This document shows positions 9,279-19,102 of a stretch of 64,000 nucleotides of DNA, piece after piece (the stretch's first letter is position 1; each line of letters starts with the position of its first letter). The stretch spans positions 4,369,501-4,433,500 of the forward strand of contig NC_019684.1 in NCBI RefSeq assembly GCF_000316645.1, given 5' to 3'. Source of the stretch: Nostoc sp. PCC 7524 (GTDB lineage Bacteria > Cyanobacteriota > Cyanobacteriia > Cyanobacteriales > Nostocaceae). The notes below the pieces were generated by a model. It was not told the DNA's origin. It searched no databases and worked only from the letters and a program-made list of their open reading frames with translations. The position numbers and the translations under genes were made by a program.

Positions 9279-11018
9279 TTACCGTAAGTCTACAGCATAT
9301 TGAATTAACTGGCTCAGGCGATGACGTAGGGTTTCTAATCCTAAACGCTGACTGGCAGAAATAAACACTGCTAAAGGAAACTCTTCCCGTGCTAAAGCTA
9401 GAGTTTGGCTATCTACTTGATCAATTTTGTTAAACGCAACTAACGCTGGGCCGGGAGTAATTGGCATTTGCGCGAGGATTTCCCGGACTGAGCGAATATG
9501 ACTCAACCAAGCAGGGTGTGATAAATCTACTAAGTGTAGTAAAGCATCAGCCTCTGTAACTTCCTCTAGGGTAGCGCGAAAAGCATCCATTAACGATGCT
9601 GGTAGTTCATGAATAAACCCTACTGTATCTGTAATCAGAATTTCTTGGGTTTCTCCATTCTCAGCACCAGGAATGACTAAACGGCGTGTCGTAGGGTCGA
9701 GAGTGGCAAATAATTGGTCGGCAGTGTACACTTCCGCGTTAGTAAGGGCATTTAATAAGGTGGATTTACCTGCGTTGGTATAACCAACCAAAGCCACTGA
9801 AGGCACTTCTCGATGTTGCCGTCGTTGTCGTAGCCTAGAACGGTGAGCTTGTAGCTGATTGACTTCTTGTTGCAAGCGAGAAATGCGTCGCTGAATGGCA
9901 CGGCGTTCGGTTTCTAACTTAGTTTCCCCAGGGCCACGAGTCCCGATACCACCCCCTAATCGAGACATTGCCTGTCCCCTACCTGTGAGTCTAGGCAGCA
10001 TATATTCTAGTTGTGCCAATTCGACCTGTAATTTACCAGCACCGGATTGAGCGCGTTGAGCGAAGATATCCAAGATTACTTCTGTGCGGTCAACTACTCG
10101 AATACCAATTTGCGCTTCTAAGTTACGAACTTGGGCTGGTGAGAGGTCGCGGTCAAAGACGACAAGATTACATCCTAGAGTTTGGGCTGTGAGGGCGACT
10201 TCTTGGACTTTGCCTTCACCGATAACAGTTTGCGGGTGAATGCGCGATCGCTTTTGTTGTACTGTCTGTAAGACATCACCGCCAGCTGTATCCACTAACC
10301 GCGCTAATTCTGCCAAGGTATCATGGAATTGCTGGAGTGACATTTCATCAGTCATCACACCTACAATTAACACACGGTCATGGTCTGCATCGACTTCTTG
10401 GGCAACGAATTCCCGACGGAATTCCTCTTCTAGTCCTTCCACCAAATCGATGAAATCCTGCTGTGCCAGGTCATCTAAATTTAGAGGTGGTGATACACTC
10501 CAGCTAGGAGATTGGACATTTTTTGAACCTGAAAACGCTGCACTAGGAATCAAAGCACGGGCATCTTGAGGGACTAGGTGCGCTAAATAAGCTTCTTTAA
10601 CGTAGCCCGTAGCCCCACCACCGCGCCGTGTAAAGCCTGTTCCCGTAATATTAATGACAGCTAAGGCATCTAGGCGTTGCATTGCCATTGCTGTTAAGGC
10701 TGCCTCATTTGGCGGTTCTGCCTTGAGATGGGTAGCGATGCAACGAATACCACTGAGACGTTCCGCTCCATAACGAGGCAATTCCATTGGCGGAATTTGC
10801 GTTTGACGCGGAGTGCCTACACCAACACGAATCACTTGTCCGCGACGGTTGACGTAGGCACACACAGGGAGATTAATTTCAGTGCTAATGGCTGCCAGAC
10901 GCTGGGAGAACTCAGGCGTAGTGATGCGATCGCCTGGGATGCGTTGGTGGTACAGTCGCTGTAGTTGTTTCAGCTGACTGGACTTTAAACCCTGAAGATT
11001 TCCGAAAATAGTTTCTAT
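9279..11018 (-). CDS. hflX: GTPase HflX (ribosome-associated)
   Basis: The first GTG (10865) gives 528 residues, but family-like coding continues upstream in frame for 51 codons to at least 11018 (IETIFGNLQGLKSSQLKQL, then RITTPEFSQRLAA). That stretch has no ATG, GTG or TTG; an ATA sits where I would expect Met, and a CTG at 11033 is an alternative. Domains: N-terminal HflX domain with the Gly-rich SRLGGGIGTRGPGETKLE, then a G domain with G1 GYTNAGKST (about 412-420 in the long form), G3 DTVGF and G4 NKID. HflX binds the large ribosomal subunit and splits or rescues stalled ribosomes. The N-terminus is unusually long (about 200 residues before the core), as in other cyanobacteria. Confidence 0.93.
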   Translation of the reverse strand: METIFGNLQGLKSSQLKQLQRLYHQRIPGDRITTPEFSQRLAAISTEINLPVCAYVNRRGQVIRVGVGTPRQTQIPPMELPRYGAERLSGIRCIATHLKAEPPNEAALTAMAMQRLDALAVINITGTGFTRRGGGATGYVKEAYLAHLVPQDARALIPSAAFSGSKNVQSPSWSVSPPLNLDDLAQQDFIDLVEGLEEEFRREFVAQEVDADHDRVLIVGVMTDEMSLQQFHDTLAELARLVDTAGGDVLQTVQQKRSRIHPQTVIGEGKVQEVALTAQTLGCNLVVFDRDLSPAQVRNLEAQIGIRVVDRTEVILDIFAQRAQSGAGKLQVELAQLEYMLPRLTGRGQAMSRLGGGIGTRGPGETKLETERRAIQRRISRLQQEVNQLQAHRSRLRQRRQHREVPSVALVGYTNAGKSTLLNALTNAEVYTADQLFATLDPTTRRLVIPGAENGETQEILITDTVGFIHELPASLMDAFRATLEEVTEADALLHLVDLSHPAWLSHIRSVREILAQMPITPGPALVAFNKIDQVDSQTLALAREEFPLAVFISASQRLGLETLRHRLSQLIQYAVDLR

Positions 11019-11140
11019 AGGCGTTTCGACCAGTAAACTGGCCCCCCGAATCCTTCTATTGTCTATTTTACAACAGTGCTAGGACTGCACACTCTGTCTT
11101 TTGGGGGTTGGGTGGTTAATTTAAGGCTAGAGATGAGAAT

Positions 11141-11689
11141 TTACACTTTACGCGATCGCTTGAGCATAAAAAAGAAAGGTTGAGTTAGGTTTTTATAATC
11201 CATAATTCCTAAGACAGTGTTATCATCTACTTTTCTAAAAAAATCATTGATTGGTAAATAATCATAAATCATTGTAGCCGCAACTTTGCCTCTATACTCC
11301 ATCATGCGTAGTCTTGCTTGGCTGTTTTCGGTTTTCATTAAATAAATTATTGGCATGAATAATGGTTTTAGAGAATTATTTTTGGGTATGGATACTTTTA
11401 AAAACCAGTCCATTAAAGTGGGATTAGGTGCGACCCGAAAAATCTTTTCTTGACTATCTAAAAATAATAAAGGATGAACGTTTTCAGAATCTATAAATTC
11501 CTTGCCATACCAATTGGCAATTTCCAACAAACCATCCATTGGATGATTTGTATTTAATCCAGACCCTTGCCAACGACCAAACATAAACTCTAAATTTACA
11601 GGTTCGAGAGCGTCAAAAATTTCTAAAGCTTGTTCTGTTGTAGTGTGACCTGTGTTCAAAATTAACTGATAATTCTCTAATGTTTCCAT
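11141..11689 (-). CDS. DUF4334 / GXWXG-domain protein
   Basis: 182 residues with a good ribosome site (AGGAGA 8 nt before the ATG). The N-terminal GXWXG motif is visible as FGRWQGSGLNTNHP near 37-50, and the C-terminal half ends MDYKNLTQPFFFMLKR, the DUF4334 pattern. No signal peptide. The family is small and uncharacterised, possibly a ligand-binding beta-barrel; no enzyme function should be assumed. It is separated from the toxin gene by about 195 bp that include repeat-like DNA. Confidence 0.8.
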   Translation of the reverse strand: METLENYQLILNTGHTTTEQALEIFDALEPVNLEFMFGRWQGSGLNTNHPMDGLLEIANWYGKEFIDSENVHPLLFLDSQEKIFRVAPNPTLMDWFLKVSIPKNNSLKPLFMPIIYLMKTENSQARLRMMEYRGKVAATMIYDYLPINDFFRKVDDNTVLGIMDYKNLTQPFFFMLKRSRKV

Positions 11690-11740
11690 TGTTATTCTCC
11701 TGATAAGTGCTATTTTGCGGGAACGAACCTTTAATTATGA

Positions 11741-11891
11741 AATTCTATCAGGACTTACGCAAGTGTCACAATTGGTGGTTGGTGCGTGACGCTATAAGTC
11801 TGATGACTACGTTCAAATAATCTTGCTGCGTCAAGCACCCTACAGAAAAAATATGCCTACAAACCTTTCATTATTTACCCTGTTCTACTTA
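11741..11891. repeat. Dispersed intergenic repeat
   Basis: Sequence typical of Nostoc intergenic repeats: AGGACTTACGCAAGTGTCAC near its start and GTGACGC/GCGTCA half-sites. The final 35 bp (11857-11891) matches 59515-59549 at 31 of 35 positions, so a related element occurs twice in this window. Confidence 0.5.
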
Positions 11892-12247
11892 ATTTCAGGA
11901 TTGTAATCAACACACACTATTAGCCCAGTGAGTAATTCTTGCATAACATCTGCCGAAACTTTTCCTAAACATCTAACAAATCGCTCAGTTGTGATACTAC
12001 GAACTTGTAAAACATTGCCTGCTGAGTCTGAATCTAAGCCGTTTTGATCAGTTCTTGGAATAGGAATCATAAAAGGGCGATTTTGAAATTTAGGTTGCCA
12101 TGTTGCTACAGGAATAATCATTCGCATAGGTATAGAGGTAAAAATATCAGAACTAATCACAATACCAGGGCGAGTTTTTTGAATTTCCTGTCTTCTAGTT
12201 GGGTCAAGTTGCACTAACCAAATCTCTCCTCTCTTGGGATTAGTCAT
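11885..12247 (-). CDS. MazF/PemK-type endoribonuclease toxin
   Basis: 120 residues. The MazF fold is shown by RGEIWLVQLDPTRRQEIQKTRPGIVIS at the N-terminus (basic loop and conserved RP/GIVIS strand) and by the mid-protein strand RMIIPVATW and the Q-V-R-S-I-T element (LQVRSITTERF). Toxins of this family cut mRNA at short sites and are neutralised by a cognate antitoxin. The gene sits 20 bp after the proposed antitoxin gene, the classical order. Its 3' end overlaps repeat-like DNA. Confidence 0.92.
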   Translation of the reverse strand: MTNPKRGEIWLVQLDPTRRQEIQKTRPGIVISSDIFTSIPMRMIIPVATWQPKFQNRPFMIPIPRTDQNGLDSDSAGNVLQVRSITTERFVRCLGKVSADVMQELLTGLIVCVDYNPEIK

Positions 12248-12267
12248 TTTCTAATTCCCAATCTTCA

Positions 12268-12558
12268 CTATGCTAATACAGAAAACTCGGTTAATTCTGG
12301 GTCTGTTAAAAAATCCTCGGCTGTAGCCACCATATAAGGTTCTAGTATTTTGTGCCGTTCTGCTATAGGTAGCTTGGCGATTTCTTTAAGAGATAACCGT
12401 TTTTCTGGTTGCAGTGATTTGTCCCTTGCTAATTGGTGATTTGTTGTGGTTTTTTGAACAAGAAATTCAACAAAATCTAGCACTTCCTGCTGTTTCTCAT
12501 GGGAAAGAATGCTTAGATTATTGATCACAGCCTGTTCAATATTTATTGTTTCTGACAT
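12268..12558 (-). CDS. Probable antitoxin of the MazF-type toxin
   Basis: 96 residues, acidic and helical, with a DUF2281-like N-terminus (LSHEKQQEVLDFVEFLVQK) and a C-terminal segment with LPIAERHKILEPYM and AEDFLTDPELTEF, which looks like a toxin-binding tail. It precedes the toxin by 20 bp on the same strand, and follows the TPR gene by 53 bp, so the four genes ATPase, TPR, antitoxin and toxin could be one transcript. No obvious ribbon-helix-helix or AbrB motif is visible. Confidence 0.75.
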   Translation of the reverse strand: MSETINIEQAVINNLSILSHEKQQEVLDFVEFLVQKTTTNHQLARDKSLQPEKRLSLKEIAKLPIAERHKILEPYMVATAEDFLTDPELTEFSVLA

Positions 12559-12611
12559 TTTATTTGCATTCCCTGAATATATGAATATATCTCTCTCGCA
12601 TTAAAAGCTAT

Positions 12612-14177
12612 TTATTTTTCCATCAATTCTTGAAACAGTTCATCGTTTCTAATGCTATCAAAATCTGAATCTGTTTTTGCCCATGTGCGACATTGTTCAG
12701 GATTTAAATTAATAGCTATTTGCAAATTTTCTATTGCTTTTTCAACATTATTTTGCAGGGCATAACAGCAAGCTTTATTGTACCAAGCTTGGTGTAAATC
12801 TGGTTGAAATTTCAGTGCTTGGTCGTAGGATGATATCGCCTCTTCATTGCGTTCTAAATTAAATAGCGCAACGCCGCGATTGTTCCAAGCTTCGTGAAAA
12901 TCTGGTTGAAATTTCAGTGCTTGGTCGTAGGATGATATCGCCTCTTCATTGCGTCCTAAATTTCTTAGCGCATTGCCCCGATTGTACCAAGCTTCGTGAA
13001 AATCTGGTTGAAATTTCAGTGCTTGGTCGTAGGATGATATCGCCTCTTCATTGCGTCCTAAATTAAATAGCGCAATGCCGCGATTGTTCCAAGCTTGGTG
13101 TAAATCTGGTTGAAATTTTAGTGCTTGGTCGTAGGATGATATCGCTTCTTCATTGCGTCCTAAATTTCTTAGCGCAATGCCGCGATTGTTCCAAGTTTCG
13201 TGTTTATCTGGTTTAATTTTCACAGCTTGGTCGTAGGATGATATCGCCTCTTCATTACGTCCTAAATTAAATAGCGTATTGCCGCGATTGTTCCAAGCTT
13301 GGTGATCATCTGGGTTAAATTTCACAGATTGGTCGTAGGATGATATCGCTTCTTCATTGCGTCCTAAATTTCTTAGCGCAATGCCGCGATTGTACCAAGC
13401 TTCGTGTTTATCTGGTTTAAATTTCAGTGCTTGGTCGTAGGATGATATCGCTGCTTCAAATTCTTTTGCTGCATAGAGCAAATTACCTAGTTCAAATAGT
13501 AAACCTACCTTCCTATCTTCTGTTTGATGTTGTTCTGCTAACAAGTCTTGAAATTCCAGAACTTTTTCAATTTTTTCTTCTTGGCTAAGTTTTAAATATG
13601 CCTCATAATTTCCCAACAATATCAAACGATTTGATTCCCGTTCAACTAATTCTGGAGTAGTTGGTAGTTCAAATACTCCAGAACGCCAATCAAAGAAATC
13701 TGGGGCGCGATGAATTAAATAGTTGATGGAGAAGGAACGCAATAGAAAAACAAAGCAAAATGGGAAATCATCTCTAAACCTTTCTCGCTGTTGGTTTAAG
13801 TGATTTAAAATATGCGGCACGCTGGTTAAATTGCTAAATTGTCCTTCGGTTATTTCACCAAAGGTTCTTTTCTCATATTTATATAAGGAATATTCCAGAC
13901 CTTTAATTAATAAAATATCTATTTGCTTGTTTTGAACAAACTCAGCCACTCGCTGATATAAATTATCAATCGCCTCAACTAAGCGCAAAACTTCTATATG
14001 CTTGTGGGGAATATCCTGGGGAAGTTTAATAATTAAATTATCTGCTTCCACAGGAGTACACTGGACAAAATACAAGCCAAATCCAGATTTGCGTTTCAGG
14101 GCGCGGACTAAATCTTGATAGGCTGCTTCCGGTTCAGGGGGTAAATCATCATCCCAGTTGTTGAAATCTGAGTTCAT
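12612..14177 (-). CDS. TPR partner protein of the locus 2 ATPase
   Basis: 521 residues. The first 180 or so are a P-loop-free alpha/beta module resembling the truncated protein at 1-667 (GLYFVQCT, ILLIKGLEYS, FPFCFVFLLRS, RAPDFFDWRS). From about residue 230 come eight 34-residue TPR units, six almost identical (AWNNRGIALFNLGRNEEAIS, then SYDQALKFQPD), ending in a more diverged unit (AWYNKACCYALQNN). Its ATG overlaps the stop of the upstream ATPase frame as ATGA, indicating translational coupling. TPR arrays bind peptides or proteins, so this looks like the sensor or adaptor of the pair. The ligand is unknown. Confidence 0.85.
   Translation of the reverse strand: MNSDFNNWDDDLPPEPEAAYQDLVRALKRKSGFGLYFVQCTPVEADNLIIKLPQDIPHKHIEVLRLVEAIDNLYQRVAEFVQNKQIDILLIKGLEYSLYKYEKRTFGEITEGQFSNLTSVPHILNHLNQQRERFRDDFPFCFVFLLRSFSINYLIHRAPDFFDWRSGVFELPTTPELVERESNRLILLGNYEAYLKLSQEEKIEKVLEFQDLLAEQHQTEDRKVGLLFELGNLLYAAKEFEAAISSYDQALKFKPDKHEAWYNRGIALRNLGRNEEAISSYDQSVKFNPDDHQAWNNRGNTLFNLGRNEEAISSYDQAVKIKPDKHETWNNRGIALRNLGRNEEAISSYDQALKFQPDLHQAWNNRGIALFNLGRNEEAISSYDQALKFQPDFHEAWYNRGNALRNLGRNEEAISSYDQALKFQPDFHEAWNNRGVALFNLERNEEAISSYDQALKFQPDLHQAWYNKACCYALQNNVEKAIENLQIAINLNPEQCRTWAKTDSDFDSIRNDELFQELMEK
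12785..13470. repeat. 102-bp tandem repeats inside the TPR gene
   Basis: The TPR units are near-identical in DNA as well as protein, with a period of 102 bp (for example the segment TCGTAGGATGATATCGC recurs in every unit). This suggests recent expansion or gene conversion. Confidence 0.85.
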
Positions 14178-15498
14178 GGAAGTTTTGCTACGGCTTCTTT
14201 AAATTCTGTAACTCCTTGAATTAATGGATGAATATCATACCAACGCTGCATCTCGCCTTCATCATCTAGATAGCGATATTCTAAAAGGCATCGGTTATAC
14301 ATCAACTTTCTATACTCATCATCATTAATAATACGTTTAGTACGGGAAACTTCTGCTAACAAACACCATTGAGAATTTTCGACGGCGCGGCGGTAAGTAT
14401 CTCTAGCTTGAGTAATTCTCTGCGTACAGCATTTTCTGTAATTGGTAAGTCTTCAGTCCGTCCAATAGCGACTTGAGTTAACAATAGCAAATTCCTCACA
14501 TGACCTCCACTCATTAAGCAGAGTCTTTCTAAGGTTTGGGGACTGTCAAAAATTTCCTGCTCTAATGATAATTCCGGTGCAATGTGTCGGACTCGCCTGT
14601 TAATTACTTCCTTAACTTTCTTGATTCCTGTCTGGTAAACTTCACCTTGGATAGTTTTCACCATAATCATCGGTAAAGTCAGACATTCACCATATATATC
14701 CCTAAGATCAGTTGCCCTTGTAGAATACAACATGGAAATAGGGAGGGTGTAAACTAAATGACAGTCTAAAGCTTGAAGTTGTTCGCTGCGGTCTAGAAAT
14801 ACTTCGTCATAATTGGTACGTTCTCCATCTTTAACTAACACCATCCGGTCTAAATTATCAACAATTACCGCCAGTTTTGTGTAGCCGTTAGGTAAGTTTT
14901 GTTTAGCATCCCCAAGAAACTCATTTAAAACCTGAATTAATGTAACAGTGTGGGGGTTAACTTTTTGGCGAATCTTCTGGCGTAATTCAGGAACAGCCCT
15001 TAAATTTGCTGTCAGTTTGGCAAATTGACTCAGTTGTGCTTCTATTGCCAGGCTGTCAAATTCTATGGGAGTCTGCACTAAGTCTTTCACATCATCCCAC
15101 CGATTTTTGAGCCAGTCGAGTATGGGACGAGGACTAGCGATTTCTTTCAAATCTTTGAGTAAGCGGCGAGTACAGGCCAGGAGAATATCTGTATATTGAG
15201 CATCTTCTGAGTCGATATCTTCCTCATCAGCCGCAAAATAGACGACGTAAAATTGGCGATTTTCTAAATACTTTTTTAACCTGAGTAGTTCTGTAGATTT
15301 ACCCGCACCCCGATGACCAGAATACAATTGATAAGTATTTTTATCTGACAGTCGCATCCGATTTCCCAACTCTTGGAGAATATCCGCATCTCCCCGCACA
15401 TCCTGACAATCTACATATTTGGGATCACCTGCTGGTAAAGGTTCAAAGGGGTTAAAGGCGTTGTAGAGTTGACTGAGTAAGTCAGGACTATTAACCAT
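14174..15498 (-). pseudogene. P-loop ATPase (locus 2) with an apparent frameshift near the C-terminus
   Basis: The frame from ATG 15498 carries Walker A GHRGAGKS, a VVYFAADEED strand and Walker B AVIVDNLDRM, matching the ATPase at 903-2234. It stops at about 14356, but the following coding sequence continues in a different frame as ARDTYRRAVENSQWCLLAEV and onward to 14174. The paralogue has the equivalent ECQWELLFEV element at the same place, so one base is missing near 14400-14415. Restoring it gives about 442 residues, the length of the paralogue. The nucleotide-binding part is intact; the lost part is the last 80 or so residues. It may be a real mutation, a programmed shift or a sequencing error. 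Confidence 0.8.
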
Positions 15499-15590
15499 AT
15501 GTAAAAAATATAGCAATGTTGCTCACAATACCAAAGATTATAGAAAATGGCAGTGCTGGGGAAAAGAAAAAAATAGTAAAATGAGGCTCT

Positions 15591-15834
15591 GATACTCATC
15601 AATGGAGTTAAAAGACTCGTTTATGAGTATCTGAGGTAGATCAACGAAGTTCAGATACTCGGCGACGAGTATCTGAGGTAGATGAACAAAGTTAAAAGAC
15701 TCGTCGCCGAGTATCTGAGATAGATAAACGGAGTTCCAAGACTCATTCACGAGTATCTGAGATAGATGAACAGAGTTCCAAGACTCATTCACGAGTATCT
15801 AAGATAGATGAACAGAGTTCCAAGACTCATCGCA
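15591..15834. repeat. 42-bp tandem repeat, five full copies
   Basis: The element GAGTATCTGAG begins units at 15625, 15667, 15709, 15751 and 15793, an exact 42-bp period, with a partial copy before. Each unit has the half-sites GAGTAT and AGACTC. It lies between cofG and the locus 2 ATPase, so it occupies the ATPase upstream region. The long minus-strand ORF across it (14-residue periodic) is a by-product of a period divisible by three. Confidence 0.9.
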
Positions 15835-15870
15835 AGCAATCATCAAACTTTTACAATACAAGGCTTTATA

Positions 15871-15904
15871 ACCTGTCACCTGTTCCCTGTCACCTGTCAC
15901 CTGT
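15871..15904. repeat. Heptamer STRR (CACCTGT) at the cofG 3' end
   Basis: CACCTGT-type heptamers cover the end of cofG. They encode its last residues and provide its stop codon. Confidence 0.75.
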
Positions 15905-16879
15905 TGTAGAAGTTGGCGTTAAAGTTGTTCGCCATTGCTGCACCGCTTTTTGTAATTCCCCATACAAGCAACTATCAAACTGGGGATATACAGGTAACCG
16001 CGGTACTAATTCCCACCCCGTAGGCTGTAAAATTTCTCTTAATTCTTGCTCCTGAAGATGGGGATAATCTGGATTTACTTCATCTTTTGGGCTGATTCCG
16101 CCTAAATCTCTTGCACCAGCTTCTATACAAGCTAGTAACCATTGTTTATCTTTAACTAAATTCGGCGGAATTTGAATTGTAATATCTGACGGTAAAATCT
16201 GGCGTGCTTTCGCAATGACTACTGGTAGTTGATGAGGATCAAAAGGTTGTGCGTTAAAGGTTTGCTGATTCCCTGGACTGTGAGGTTGTAAGATGACTTC
16301 TTGAATGTGGTGGTAACGTTGATGAATGTGAGAGATAGCTGCTAATGTTTCCCACCAATCATTAGAGGTTTCCCCAATTCCCAAAAGTAAACCAGTGGTA
16401 AAGGGTATCTGCAATTCTCCCGCCCATTCTAATTGTTGCAGTCTGAGTTCCGGTAACTTACTCGGTGCATGGCGATGGACTGTCTTTAATAATGTTGGGG
16501 TTAACTGTTCTAGCATTAAACCCATTGAAACGTTGACATTCTTTAGTTGTTGCATTTCTGCAAAACTTAAAGGACCTGCATTGGTATGTGATAAAAAACC
16601 CATCGATAGTGTTAATTCACACAAATCATAAATCCTCTGAAACCATTCCTGACGTTGGGGTGAGTGGGGATGCACTTCACCACTAAGGATGAGAATTTCA
16701 CAGACTTGCTGATTTTGCAGTCGGTTTAGAATATCTTCTGCTGCTGATAAACTCAGCCAAGGGCTTTTACCGGGGTCGGTGCGGAAGTTACAGTAGGTGC
16801 AGCGATTGAAGCACTCGTAAGTGGGAACGATTGTGTAAGCAGGGCTATAGGTGACGATAGAAGAGTTTGCCACTGGCAT
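15890..16879 (-). CDS. cofG: FO synthase subunit 1 (7,8-didemethyl-8-hydroxy-5-deazariboflavin synthase, CofG)
   Basis: 329 residues. The radical SAM cluster motif is C23-x3-C27-x2-C30 in YECFNRCTYCNFR, followed by an SGEVHP segment and the GLLLGIGET motif typical of CofG. Together with CofH it converts 5-amino-6-ribitylaminouracil and tyrosine to the deazaflavin FO. Cyanobacteria use this chromophore as the antenna of some DNA photolyases. The partner cofH is not in the window. The C-terminus runs into a heptamer repeat, so the last few residues are probably not conserved. Confidence 0.93.
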   Translation of the reverse strand: MPVANSSIVTYSPAYTIVPTYECFNRCTYCNFRTDPGKSPWLSLSAAEDILNRLQNQQVCEILILSGEVHPHSPQRQEWFQRIYDLCELTLSMGFLSHTNAGPLSFAEMQQLKNVNVSMGLMLEQLTPTLLKTVHRHAPSKLPELRLQQLEWAGELQIPFTTGLLLGIGETSNDWWETLAAISHIHQRYHHIQEVILQPHSPGNQQTFNAQPFDPHQLPVVIAKARQILPSDITIQIPPNLVKDKQWLLACIEAGARDLGGISPKDEVNPDYPHLQEQELREILQPTGWELVPRLPVYPQFDSCLYGELQKAVQQWRTTLTPTSTTGDR

Positions 16880-17014
16880 AAAATAGAATGCTTTGAAGAA
16901 TTGTAAATGATTTAAGTTAAATAAAAATTATTGCCTCTGTAGACTGAAAACCTTACAGGAACTCAGTATTAGAGGTTTCTACAGGGTAATGTAAAAAATT
17001 GTTTCTCAGAGTGC

Positions 17015-17043
17015 TTTACAAATCTAAACATCTTAGTTAAGAT
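17015..17043 (+). promoter_or_regulatory. psbA promoter
   Basis: TTTACA at 17015-17020 and TAAGAT at 17038-17043 are separated by exactly 17 bp, a sigma70-type arrangement. The predicted start is near 17050, giving a leader of about 53 nt. Confidence 0.65.
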
Positions 17044-17052
17044 ATGTAACAA

Positions 17053-17068
17053 CAGGTGAAAACACCTG
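17053..17068 (+). promoter_or_regulatory. 5' hairpin of the psbA leader
   Basis: CAGGTG/CACCTG with an AAAA loop, at the very start of the predicted transcript. Such hairpins can protect mRNA ends; psbA transcripts are known to be light-regulated at the level of stability. Confidence 0.5.
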
Positions 17069-17069
17069 A

Positions 17070-18185
<1,116 letters not shown>

Positions 18186-18220
18186 TCTTCAACCGAGTTT
18201 AATAGACTCAGTTAAATAAA

Positions 18221-18250
18221 AAATACCCTCCAGAAATGGGGGGTATTTTT
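18221..18250 (+). terminator. psbA Rho-independent terminator
   Basis: An 11-bp stem, AAATACCCTCC with GGGGGGTATTT (one G-T pair), a 6-nt loop and a T run at 18246-18250. Confidence 0.9.
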
Positions 18251-18324
18251 GTTTGGTTCAAGAAAGTAGTTGATATCGAACATGGTATAGTAATTAACGA
18301 AATAACCCCTAATGCAGATGTTAC

Positions 18325-19098
18325 TTGACGGCAAAGAGGATTCAACTACAGGCTAATGAGATTAAACCCAGGTTACAACTTCTAAAAAAGAAATCTTTAT
18401 TGATAGAACCTAAGTTGGCAGGTAAGATTAAAGAAATTGGAATTACACTATCTAAGTATAAAAATGAACTTATTGATAAAAAACGATTTTTAATAGAATT
18501 TCTCAATGAATTTTATTACGATATTCAGGCTTATATATATGAAATAAAACCAATTGTAAATTTATCTGAAGCAGAAATAGAAAAATTTTGTCAACAAAAG
18601 AACCTATCTGTAACTGAGTATTATTGGTACAGTGTCATATTCCCTAATTGGTTGAGTCAAGAAGATCCAAAATTTTCTTACTGGGTTGAAAAGCTTATAC
18701 AAGAAAAGTATAGTGGCAGCGATGAAAATTTAATTTTAGCTCTAATTCAAACCATTAATGCTAGAACTGACGGCAGTGCTTCAGAACGTTACATCCTAGA
18801 TTTATCTATGGCTACAGATTTACTTGTTAGTCATTTTCCTACTAAACTTGAGCCTGTGTTTGTTCAGCTTACAGGTATTTCTAACTTGCGGGATGGACAG
18901 CTTAACCCTGACTTTCTGAATAAGCAGCAACGATGGAGTAATACTTTATCATGCTGGAGTATTAAACGGGCTTTACTGGTGGCTCATGATGCACGAGTGA
19001 ACACTCCAGACAATCTACTCAAGTTAGCAGATGTTATGCTTAAAGAAAGTAGCGATCGCCCTGCCAATTTTGTTGATATGATAACCTTCACTGGATAG
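18325..19098 (+). CDS. Hypothetical protein, upstream gene of a pair
   Basis: 257 residues starting at a TTG, the only start candidate; an in-frame TAA lies just upstream and no internal Met occurs for over 50 residues. The first 50 residues are strongly basic and coiled-coil prone (LKKKSLLIEP, KEIGITLSKYKNELIDKK). The rest is alpha-helical with Trp/Tyr (TEYYWYSVIFPNW). No signal peptide or known motif is seen. The second gene starts 4 bp after its stop, so the two form an operon, separated from psbA by its terminator. Its role is unknown. Confidence 0.7.
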   Translation: MTAKRIQLQANEIKPRLQLLKKKSLLIEPKLAGKIKEIGITLSKYKNELIDKKRFLIEFLNEFYYDIQAYIYEIKPIVNLSEAEIEKFCQQKNLSVTEYYWYSVIFPNWLSQEDPKFSYWVEKLIQEKYSGSDENLILALIQTINARTDGSASERYILDLSMATDLLVSHFPTKLEPVFVQLTGISNLRDGQLNPDFLNKQQRWSNTLSCWSIKRALLVAHDARVNTPDNLLKLADVMLKESSDRPANFVDMITFTG

Positions 19099-19102
19099 TA
19101 TT

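Noticed and set aside
15538..15792. 84-codon minus-strand ORF with 14-residue periodicity
   Set aside because: It is a by-product of the 42-bp tandem repeat; the next repeat copy has an in-frame stop.
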